This document shows positions 54,690 through 62,218 of a stretch of 64,000 nucleotides of DNA, piece by piece (the stretch's first letter is position 1; each line of letters opens with the position of its first letter). The stretch comes from Actinomadura chibensis NBRC 106107 (GTDB lineage: Bacteria > Actinomycetota > Actinomycetes > Streptosporangiales > Streptosporangiaceae). The translations under genes were made by a program, and so were the position numbers. The notes below the pieces were generated by a model. It searched no databases and was not told where the DNA came from. It worked only from the letters and a program-made list of their open reading frames with translations. The stretch covers positions 62,001 to 126,000 of the forward strand of contig NZ_BCQP01000002.1 of the NCBI RefSeq assembly GCF_001552135.1, written 5' to 3'.

Positions 54690-55594
54690 CCCTTCACCGC
54701 CCCGGCGGTGAGTCCGGACACCATTCGGCGCTGGACGAGCAGGAAGAAGGCGATCACGGGAATGGTCAGCAGCGTCGACGCCGCCATGATGGGCCCCCAT
54801 GCGTTTCCGCTGCGGCCGAAGAAGAACTGCAGCATGATCGGGAGGGTGTACTTGTTCTGGTCGTCGAGGAACGTGAACGCGAAGATGAACTCGTTCCACG
54901 CGGTGATGAACGAGAAGATGCTGGTCGCGACCAGACCGGGCGCGACGAGCGGGAGCATGACGCGGAAGAACGTGCGGATCGGGCCGGCGCCGTCGATGGC
55001 GGCGGCCTCCTCCAGTTCGCGCGGCACCGCGGCGACGAATCCCCGCAGCATCCAGATCGCGAACGGCACGGCGAAACCGATGTAGACGATGGAGAGGCCG
55101 GCCAGGCTGTTCAGCAGCTCCAGCCGCTTGAGGTCGAGGAAGAGCGGGATGACCAGCGCCTCCAGCGGCACCATCTGGACCACCAGCAGCATGACCAGGA
55201 ACGTGGTGCGGAACCGGAAGCGGAACCGCGCCACCGCGACGGCGGCCAGCAGCGAGAGCAGGCTCGACACGATGACGGTGACGATGGCGAGGATCGCGCT
55301 GTTGCGGAAGTACTCCCAGAAGGAGACCTCGGCGATCCCGCCGTTCAGGACGAGGTCGAAGTGCGCGAGCGTCGGATGGGACGGGAAGGGCTTCGGCGTC
55401 GTGCTGAAGATCTCGGTGTTCGGCTTGAAGGCCGTGGAGACCATCCAGAACACCGGGAAGACCGCGAAGATGAAGACGAGGAGGCCCGTCCCGTTGAGAA
55501 GTACCTTGCGCCAGCGCTTGGAGGCTCCGGGGCGGCGGCCGCCCGCGTGCGCGGCGGGCCGCGGACCGGGGCGCCGCGCCGTCGTGGCCGTCAC
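54686..55594 (-). CDS. Carbohydrate ABC transporter permease (MalG/DasC type)
   Basis: A 302-residue inner permease with six membrane segments. The EAA loop is ELEEAAAIDGAGPIRTFFRVMLPLVAPGL, which contacts the ATPase. The first 30 residues are basic and Pro-rich. The GTG at 55594 overlaps the stop of the preceding permease by GTGA. No ATPase gene is in the operon; in actinomycetes a shared ATPase (MsiK) often serves such systems. Confidence 0.92.
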   Translation of the reverse strand: MTATTARRPGPRPAAHAGGRRPGASKRWRKVLLNGTGLLVFIFAVFPVFWMVSTAFKPNTEIFSTTPKPFPSHPTLAHFDLVLNGGIAEVSFWEYFRNSAILAIVTVIVSSLLSLLAAVAVARFRFRFRTTFLVMLLVVQMVPLEALVIPLFLDLKRLELLNSLAGLSIVYIGFAVPFAIWMLRGFVAAVPRELEEAAAIDGAGPIRTFFRVMLPLVAPGLVATSIFSFITAWNEFIFAFTFLDDQNKYTLPIMLQFFFGRSGNAWGPIMAASTLLTIPVIAFFLLVQRRMVSGLTAGAVKG

Positions 55595-56562
55595 TTCATC
55601 TCCCCCTGTCGGACCATGACCCGGACGTAGAGGGCCGTGACGATGAGCAGGATGATCGTGAGCACGAGCGCGATCGCCGAGCCCATGCCGAGCTTCGGAT
55701 TCATCGACCCGAAGGCCTCCGAGTAGGCGTACAGCGACAGGTTGAACGCGTCGCGGTTGGCCAGCCCGGACATGATGAAGAGCTGCGTGAAGACCTTGAA
55801 GTCCCAGATGATCGACATGACGATCAGCACGAGGAAGATCGGCTTGAGCATCGGGTAGGTGAGGCTCCAGAACGTCCGCCACGGGCCCGAGCCGTCCACC
55901 CGGGCCGCCTCGTACAGTTCGCCGGGGACGCTCTTCAGCCCCGCGAGCACCGACACCGCGACGAACGGGCACGCCTGCCAGACGACGCACACGGTGAGGA
56001 CGGTGTAGGTGGACAGCGGGGTCGCGAACCAGTTGTAGTCGTTCCAGCCGCCGCCGACGAGGAAGTTCGGCAGCAGGTCGAGGAACCAGTTGACGACGCC
56101 GCCGGTCGAGCCGAACAGCCAGCTGAAGATGATCGCCGCCGTCACCGGCGGGGTCGCCCAGGCGACCATGACGCCGCCCGCGACGAAGGACGACATCTTC
56201 CGGCCGAGCTTGTTGAGCAGCAGCCCCACCAGCGTGCCGACGACCATGGTGAGGGTCACCGCGACGACGGCGAACAGCACCGTGTGCCGGAGGGTCTGCC
56301 AGAAGAAGGGGTCATTGAGGATCTTGTCGAAGTTCTCCGTCCCGACCTGCTCGGCCGGCTCCCCGCGCAACTGGCGGTTGCCGACCTTCTGGAACGACAT
56401 GATCCCGATCTGGATCATGGGCCAGAACATCAGGACGACGATCACGACCACGGTCGGCGCGATCAGCAGGTACGGCCCGAATCGGGGCCTGCGGCGGGCG
56501 CGCGCCCGGCCGGACGATCTCCGGCCGGGCGCCTTGCCCACCGCGGGTGCGGTGTCGAGCAT
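55591..56562 (-). CDS. Carbohydrate ABC transporter permease (MalF/DasB type)
   Basis: A 323-residue permease with six membrane segments after a basic N-terminus (SSGRARARRRPRFG). The EAA loop reads ELYEAARVDGSGPWRTFWSLTYPMLKP. It pairs with the MalG-type permease to form the channel. It starts 22 bp after the binding-protein gene and overlaps the next permease. Confidence 0.92.
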   Translation of the reverse strand: MLDTAPAVGKAPGRRSSGRARARRRPRFGPYLLIAPTVVVIVVLMFWPMIQIGIMSFQKVGNRQLRGEPAEQVGTENFDKILNDPFFWQTLRHTVLFAVVAVTLTMVVGTLVGLLLNKLGRKMSSFVAGGVMVAWATPPVTAAIIFSWLFGSTGGVVNWFLDLLPNFLVGGGWNDYNWFATPLSTYTVLTVCVVWQACPFVAVSVLAGLKSVPGELYEAARVDGSGPWRTFWSLTYPMLKPIFLVLIVMSIIWDFKVFTQLFIMSGLANRDAFNLSLYAYSEAFGSMNPKLGMGSAIALVLTIILLIVTALYVRVMVRQGEMK

Positions 56563-56584
56563 GGACGTTCCGATCAGCCGGGTA

Positions 56585-57856
56585 CTACGGGTTCAGCAGG
56601 GTGTTGGCCTGCTCGTTCGCCTTCTTCATCTCCGCGTCCGCGGGCTTGCCCTGCATGATCGCCTTGACCGCGTTCGGCAGCACCTTCTTGGCCTGCTCGA
56701 ACTCGCCCCACCCGGCGCTGATCGGCGGGAACTTGGTGTTGGTGGCGATCTGGGTGAAGACCTGCAGCTTGGGGTCGCTGAACGAGACGTCCGAGCGCAT
56801 GGACGAGAAGCCGCTGTAGTCGGCCCACGCCTTGGCGTTCTTGGCGTTGTTCAGCACGGTGATGTAGTCGAAGGCCGCGCTCTTGGCCTTGCTGTCCTTC
56901 CAGACGGCGAGGTCGGAGCCGCCCGCCATCACGGGAGCGTTCCCGCCAGCCTTGCTCGGGATGGGGAAGACGCCCCACTTGTCCTGGTTCTTCGTGGAGA
57001 TCTTCTTCATCTCCTTGAGGGACCAGCTTCCGTCGAAGTACATGCCGAGCTTGCCGAGGGCGAAGTCGCGCTGCGGACCCTCAAGCTCGTTCTTGCCGAT
57101 GTACTTCTCGGGCGCGACCTTGTCCTTGTTGACGAGGCCGGCGTAGAAGCTGACGGCCTCGACGGCGGCGGGCTGGTCGAGCTGGCCCTTCCAGGCGTCG
57201 CCCTCCTTGGTGGCCACGTCGCCGTTGTTGCCCCAGATGAAGCTGAGCAGGGCGTTGGTCTGGTCGCTCGGGACGCCGATGCCCGGAACCTTCTTGGAGT
57301 CCTGGATCTTCTTCGCCGCGGCGGAGAGCTCGGCCCAGGTCTTCGGCGGCTGGATGTTCAGCTCCTGGAACCAGTCCGTGCGGTACCAGACGCCCCGGAC
57401 GCCGCCGTACCACGGCACCGCGTAGGTCTTGCCGCTCGCCTGGTCGTTCTCCAGCGCGGTCTTGTTCAGCGTCTTGCCGTCCGCCCAGCCGCCGAACTCG
57501 TCGGTGATCTCGGCGAGGTTGCCCTGCTCGATGTGCGACTGGACGTCGGTGTTGCCCAGCTCGGTGACGTCCGGGCCCTCGCCCCCGGCCGCCGCCTTCT
57601 GGAACGTGGTCGCGACCTGCGGCCACGGGACGTACTTGATCTGCACGTCGGTGTTCGGGTGCTTGGTCTTGAAGTCGGCCTCGACGGTGTCCAGGAACTT
57701 CGTCTGCTCCGGCGTTCCCTCGCCCATCATCCAGACCTTGAGCTGCGCCGGGTCCTTGGCCCCCGCGCTCCCCTTGTCGTCCTTGTCGTCGCCGCCGCAG
57801 GCCGTGGCGGCCAGGGCGATCGCGGCCACCGTAGCCGCAACCTTGATGTACTTCAC
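56585..57856 (-). CDS. Sugar-binding lipoprotein of the das-like ABC importer
   Basis: A 423-residue family-1 solute-binding protein with a short lipoprotein signal (VKYIKVAATVAAIALAATAC) and lipobox AATAC, followed by a disordered Gly/Asp/Lys stretch. The mature part has the usual two-lobed fold (LKVWMMGEGTPEQTKFLDTVEADF, GDWGVFPIPSK-like: DKWGVFPIPSKAGG, MAGGSDLAVWKDSK). It captures an oligosaccharide outside the membrane. The GTG at 57856 has AAAGGA seven bases upstream. First gene of the operon. Confidence 0.92.
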   Translation of the reverse strand: MKYIKVAATVAAIALAATACGGDDKDDKGSAGAKDPAQLKVWMMGEGTPEQTKFLDTVEADFKTKHPNTDVQIKYVPWPQVATTFQKAAAGGEGPDVTELGNTDVQSHIEQGNLAEITDEFGGWADGKTLNKTALENDQASGKTYAVPWYGGVRGVWYRTDWFQELNIQPPKTWAELSAAAKKIQDSKKVPGIGVPSDQTNALLSFIWGNNGDVATKEGDAWKGQLDQPAAVEAVSFYAGLVNKDKVAPEKYIGKNELEGPQRDFALGKLGMYFDGSWSLKEMKKISTKNQDKWGVFPIPSKAGGNAPVMAGGSDLAVWKDSKAKSAAFDYITVLNNAKNAKAWADYSGFSSMRSDVSFSDPKLQVFTQIATNTKFPPISAGWGEFEQAKKVLPNAVKAIMQGKPADAEMKKANEQANTLLNP

Positions 57857-58108
57857 TGGGGATCCTTTCCGGCATCGCCTCGCGCGGCCTTGTGGCCTGC
57901 GGTGCGAGGGGAGATGGGGACCCTTTAGGGTCCCAGCCATGCCCCTCTCGCGTTCGCAACGCTCGCGGGCGCCCTGCTCGCCAGTCCGCGCTCTGCGCGC
58001 GCCCCCGGTCCGGGGTACCGGACCGGTCGGCGCTTGGGCGTAAACTAACAAGAAACTTTCCTAAACAAAACCTGCCGTTAGCGGATTGAGACATCGAGGG
58101 GTACCAGC
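57857..58108. promoter_or_regulatory. Divergent control region of the das-like operon and ROK gene
   Basis: Three elements are visible. GGGACCCT-TT-AGGGTCCC (57917-57934) is a perfect dyad in the leader of the binding-protein gene. CCGGTCCGG-GGTA-CCGGACCGG (58005-58026) is a second perfect dyad. An A/T-rich box at 58041-58070 has the core GAAACTTTC (58052-58060) and is unusual in this genome; on the minus strand it lies between TTTTGT and TAGTTT, a possible -35/-10 pair. The last element looks like the A/T-rich sites of ROK repressors. Confidence 0.6.
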
Positions 58109-59335
58109 ATGGTCGCCAACCGCCCGGGAACGCCGAGGCTGCTGCGCGAGCTCAACGATCGCGCGGCCCTGGACCTGCTCGTGCGCCAGGGTCCGCTGAC
58201 CCGCGCGCAGATCGGGGAGCACACCGGGCTCTCCAAGGTAACCGCCTCCCAGCTGTTGTCGCGCCTGGAGGACCGCGGGCTGGTCTCCGTCGTGGGATCG
58301 CAGGCCGGGGGGCGCGGGCCGAACGCCGCGCTGTACGCGGTCGTCCCGTCCAGCGCCTACGTGGCGGGCCTGGAGGTCGGGCCGGACGGCGTCACCGCGG
58401 GCGTCGCCGACATCACCGGGCACATGGTCGCCCAGGTCACCGTGGACCCGAACGGCGCCGACGAGCCGGTGAAGATGGTGCACAGCGCCGTCGTGAAGGC
58501 GTGCCGCTCCGCCCGGGTCGCGCTGTCCAGGCTGAGCGCGTTCGTGATCGGCACCCCCGGCGTCGTCGACCCGCGGTCCGGCGACGTGCAGTTCTCCTTC
58601 GACCTGCCCGCCTGGCACGAGGGCGTCCTCGCCGCGCTGCGCACCGACCTGCGCCGTCCCGTGACGATCGAGAACGACGTGAACCTCGCCGCCATCGCCG
58701 AACGCGCCTACGGGGTCGCCCACGACACGCCCGACTTCGCGCTGATGTGGCTGGACCGCGGCATGGGCCTCTCGGTCATGCTGGGCGGACGGCTGCACCG
58801 CGGCCGGTGGGGCGGCGCGGGCGAGATCGGGTACCTGCCCGTGCCCGGCGCCCCGCTGCCGATCGGCTCCGCCCGCCGCGCCCCCGTGGACGAGGGCGTC
58901 ACCGAGTCGACGTCCTGGGGGATCCCGACCCTCGCGGGCGGCTACGGCGCCCTCGTCGGCGCCGACGCCGTCCGGTCGCTCGCCCACGAGCACGGCGTCA
59001 CCGAGCCGACCGCCGTGGAGTGCGTCCGCGCGGCCGCCGCCGACGAGACCCGCGGCGGCGCGTTCCTCGACGACCTCGCCCGCCGCATCTCCTACGGCGT
59101 GACCTCGGTGAACATCGTCCTGGACCCGGGACTCGTGGTGCTGTCGGGCAGCCTCGGGCGGGCGGGCGGACGGCCCCTCGCCCGCCGCATCGAGGAGATC
59201 GTCGGGCGGATCAGCCCGACCAGCCCGACCGTGTCCGTCACCGAGGTGGAGGGCAACCCCGTCCTGCGCGGGGCGCTGTACGCGGCGCTGGAGCAGGCGC
59301 GGGACGACGTGTTCTCGACGGCGGGCGCGTCCTAG
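58109..59335 (+). CDS. ROK-family transcriptional regulator without zinc motif
   Basis: A 408-residue ROK regulator: winged helix in residues 10-75 (LLVRQGPLTRAQIGEHTGLSKVTASQLLSRLEDRGLV), then the ROK fold (GLEVGPDGVTAGVADITG, IGTPGVVDP, GGAGEIGYLPV). The zinc ligands of typical ROK proteins are absent: the His of GEIGH is Tyr and the CxCGxxGCxE segment is missing. It may therefore bind its sugar in a different way. GAGGGG precedes the ATG. Divergent from the das-like operon, which it most likely represses. Confidence 0.9.
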   Translation: MVANRPGTPRLLRELNDRAALDLLVRQGPLTRAQIGEHTGLSKVTASQLLSRLEDRGLVSVVGSQAGGRGPNAALYAVVPSSAYVAGLEVGPDGVTAGVADITGHMVAQVTVDPNGADEPVKMVHSAVVKACRSARVALSRLSAFVIGTPGVVDPRSGDVQFSFDLPAWHEGVLAALRTDLRRPVTIENDVNLAAIAERAYGVAHDTPDFALMWLDRGMGLSVMLGGRLHRGRWGGAGEIGYLPVPGAPLPIGSARRAPVDEGVTESTSWGIPTLAGGYGALVGADAVRSLAHEHGVTEPTAVECVRAAAADETRGGAFLDDLARRISYGVTSVNIVLDPGLVVLSGSLGRAGGRPLARRIEEIVGRISPTSPTVSVTEVEGNPVLRGALYAALEQARDDVFSTAGAS

Positions 59336-59372
59336 CCCTCCTTCCGGTCTTTTCCGGCTCCGGGAACGCGAA

Positions 59373-59399
59373 AGCGCCCCCGCCGATGGCGGAGGCGCT
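59373..59399. terminator. Terminator after the ROK gene
   Basis: AGCGCC (59373-59378) with GGCGCT (59394-59399), continued inward with one mismatch to GCC-GAT-GGC. It is between the ROK gene and the converging small gene. Confidence 0.55.
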
Positions 59400-59452
59400 C
59401 GCTGACGCGTTCCCCGTGAACCCCGATACCGGGCCTGACCTGGCCGACGCCG

Positions 59453-59584
59453 CTACTTGGCGGACGTCGCCTCGGCCGGCTCCGGGAGGCGCCGCGGGTC
59501 GTTCAGCGCCCTGTCGATGACGGTCTGACTGATGATCTGGCGCCTGCGCCGGAGCGCGGCGGCCTTGCGTGCCGTAGGTGTCAT
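59453..59584 (-). CDS. Small basic hypothetical protein
   Basis: A 43-residue protein, MTPTARKAAALRRRRQIISQ then a mostly helical, charged remainder ending AEATSAK. The N-terminal half is strongly basic (RRRR). A plausible start is the ATG at 59584, preceded by a weak GGGG. It is too short for firm support; composition and isolation between two transcripts suggest a real small protein. No family recognised. Confidence 0.45.
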   Translation of the reverse strand: MTPTARKAAALRRRRQIISQTVIDRALNDPRRLPEPAEATSAK

Positions 59585-59813
59585 GGTGAAACCCCGTTCC
59601 GCGGCGGCGTTCCCCCCGCCACCGCAACCCCGTGATGACCCCATGTTCTCAAACGAGAGGCTCGTCGGGGATCCGTCCGAGGAATGAAATCGGTGTCAGA
59701 CCAAGTGGGGAGAACGGCCTCGGTCCACAGGCGGGTCCGGCCCTGGGATCATGGGAACGCAGTCACCCACCGGCCCGTTGGGGGAACCGTGACCGATCGA
59801 CCAAGGGTATGCC

Positions 59814-62144
59814 ATGGCGCTGCGTGAGCGGCTGCGCAGGCTCGTCCAGAAGCCCGGAAGCGTCGACCTCGCGCCCTTCCGCGCCCTGGTCGCGGCGGCC
59901 GCCGAGCGCGAGGACGCCGCCCGGAGGCTGTCCGACGAGGAGCTGACCGCCGCCGCGTCCGCCCTCCGCCGCGAGGAGGACCTCGCCGAGCTGTGCGCGC
60001 TCGGCCGCGAGGCCGCCCGGCGGACGCTCGGCGAGCGCCCGTTCGACGTCCAGCTCGTCGGGACGCTCGCGCTGCTGTCCGGGCACGTCGCCGAGATGGC
60101 GACCGGCGAGGGCAAGACGCTCTCCGGCGCTTTGGCCGCCGCCGGATACGCCTTGCGCGGACGCCAGGTTCACGTGATGTCCGTCAACGATTATCTGGCG
60201 CGGCGTGACGCCGAGTGGATGGGACCGCTGTACGCGATGCTCGGCGTCACCGTCGGCTGGGTCGGGCAGTCGTCCACGCCGGAGGAGCGGCGCGCCGCCT
60301 ACCGCGCGGACGTCACCTACGCCCCGGTCAGCGAGATCGGCTTCGACCTCCTGCGCGACCGGCTCGCCACCGACCCCGGCGACGTGGTGCTGCCCGAGCC
60401 GTCCGTCGCGCTGATCGACGAGGCCGACTCGGTGCTGGTGGACGAGGCCATGGTCCCGCTCGTCCTCGCGGGCGCCGCCGACCTCGACGCCGCCGACCCC
60501 CGGTACGCCGACCTCGTCCGGCGGCTGCGGCCCGGCCTGCACTACGCCGCCGACGACGAGTCGCGAAACGTCCAGCTCACCCCGGCGGGGGCGCGCGAGG
60601 TGGAGCGCGTCCTCGATCTCGACCTGTACGCGCCGGAGAACCTCGCCGTCCTGACCGCCGTCAACGTCGCCCTGCACGCCGAGGTGCTGCTGAGCCGCGA
60701 CGTCGACTACATCGTCCGGAACGGGGAGGTGAAGCTGATCAGCGAGTCGCGGGGCCGGGTCGCGCTGCTGCAGCGCTGGCCGGACGGCCTCCAGGCGGCG
60801 GTCGAGGCGAAGGAGGCGCTCGCGGCGTCGCCGAGCGGCGAGATCCTCGACTCGATCACCGTCCAGGAGCTCGTCGGGCGGTATCCCGTCCGGTGCGGCA
60901 TGACCGGGACGGCGATGGCCGTATCCGGCCAGCTCACCGAGTTCTACTCGCTGCAGATCGCGGTGGTGCCGCCGAACCGGCCGTGCGTCCGCGACGACGA
61001 GCCCGACCGGCTCTACGCGACCTCCGCCGACAAGGAGGTCGCGATCGTCGAGGCGATCTCCGCCGCGCACGCCGCCGGGCGCCCGGTCCTGGTCGGCACC
61101 GGGGACGTCGCCGAGTCCGAGCGGCTCGCCCGGCGGCTCGCCCGCGCCGGGCTGGACCGGGTCGTCCTCAACGCCAAGAACGACGCCGAGGAGGCCGCGA
61201 TCATCGCCGAGGCGGGGGCCTACGGCGCGATCACCGTGTCCACGCAGATGGCCGGGCGCGGGACCGACATCCGGCTCGGCGGCAGCCCGTCCGCCCCGCC
61301 CGGCACGGCCCCGGCGGAGGCGCCCGGCACCGACCACGACCGGGTCGCCGCGGCGGGCGGCCTGCTCGTCATCGGAACCGGCCGCTACCACAGCAGCCGC
61401 CTGGACGACCAGCTCCGAGGCCGCGCCGGACGGCAGGGCGACCCCGGCGGCTCGGTCTTCTTCACAAGCCTCCAGGACGACCTCGTCACCCGCTACGCGC
61501 CCGACGAGAAGACCAGGGCCGCGGCCGACGACGACGGGCTCATCACCGACAAGGGCGCCCACTGGATCGTCGGGCACGCCCAGCGCGTCGCGGAGGGCGT
61601 CGACCTCGAACTGCACCGCAACACGTGGCGCTACAACCAGCTGATCGGGCTCCAGCGCCGGGAGGTGCTCGCCGAACGCGCCGCCGTCCTCACCGGCGAC
61701 GCCGCCGACCGGACCATGGCCGCCGACGCCCCCGGCAAGCACGCCGAAATGGTGAAGATCGCCGGAGCCGAGGCGGTGGCGGCTGCCGCGCGGCAGATCG
61801 TCCTGTACCACCTGGACCGCTGCTGGGCCGAGCACCTCGCCTTCCTCACGGACCTGCGCGAGGGCATCCACCTGCGCTCTCTCGGCCGGGGCCTCGACCC
61901 GCTGGTCGAGTTCAACCGCGAGGCGGTCCCGGCGGGCAAGCGCCTCCTCGGCGACGCGCGCAGCCGCTCCGTCGCCGCGTTCGAGGAGCTGACCGCCTCC
62001 GAAGACGGCATCGACCTCTCCGCCGCCGCCCTGAAACGCCCGTCCGCGACCTGGACCTACCTCGTCCACGACAACCCGTTCGGCTCCCTCGACGAACGCG
62101 CCCTCCGCGGCCTGATCAACATGTTTAAACCCCGCCGCCACTAA
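59814..62144 (+). CDS. secA2: Accessory Sec translocase ATPase SecA2
   Basis: A 776-residue SecA-type ATPase of the shorter actinobacterial SecA2 group. Walker A is GEGKT at residues 98-102; Walker B is LIDEADSVLVDEA; the second helicase-like domain shows GTGDVAESERLARRLA, TQMAGRGTDIRLGG and QLRGRAGRQGDPG. The C-terminal zinc-finger tail of SecA1 (CxCxSGxxxxxC) is absent, as in SecA2. It exports a small set of proteins, often lacking signal peptides. AAGGG lies seven bases before the ATG. It stands alone, with no secY2 or accessory Sec gene nearby. Confidence 0.93.
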   Translation: MALRERLRRLVQKPGSVDLAPFRALVAAAAEREDAARRLSDEELTAAASALRREEDLAELCALGREAARRTLGERPFDVQLVGTLALLSGHVAEMATGEGKTLSGALAAAGYALRGRQVHVMSVNDYLARRDAEWMGPLYAMLGVTVGWVGQSSTPEERRAAYRADVTYAPVSEIGFDLLRDRLATDPGDVVLPEPSVALIDEADSVLVDEAMVPLVLAGAADLDAADPRYADLVRRLRPGLHYAADDESRNVQLTPAGAREVERVLDLDLYAPENLAVLTAVNVALHAEVLLSRDVDYIVRNGEVKLISESRGRVALLQRWPDGLQAAVEAKEALAASPSGEILDSITVQELVGRYPVRCGMTGTAMAVSGQLTEFYSLQIAVVPPNRPCVRDDEPDRLYATSADKEVAIVEAISAAHAAGRPVLVGTGDVAESERLARRLARAGLDRVVLNAKNDAEEAAIIAEAGAYGAITVSTQMAGRGTDIRLGGSPSAPPGTAPAEAPGTDHDRVAAAGGLLVIGTGRYHSSRLDDQLRGRAGRQGDPGGSVFFTSLQDDLVTRYAPDEKTRAAADDDGLITDKGAHWIVGHAQRVAEGVDLELHRNTWRYNQLIGLQRREVLAERAAVLTGDAADRTMAADAPGKHAEMVKIAGAEAVAAAARQIVLYHLDRCWAEHLAFLTDLREGIHLRSLGRGLDPLVEFNREAVPAGKRLLGDARSRSVAAFEELTASEDGIDLSAAALKRPSATWTYLVHDNPFGSLDERALRGLINMFKPRRH

Positions 62145-62218
62145 CCCCACCCACCCCCCAAACCCAGCGCCCGCAGACCTGACCTGCGAAATCACCGCAC
62201 CGCAGCGTCCGCGCGTGG

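Noticed and set aside
57857-58108. DasR-binding site in the das-like control region
   Set aside because: No TGGTCTAGACCA-like sequence is present; the dyads there have different cores.
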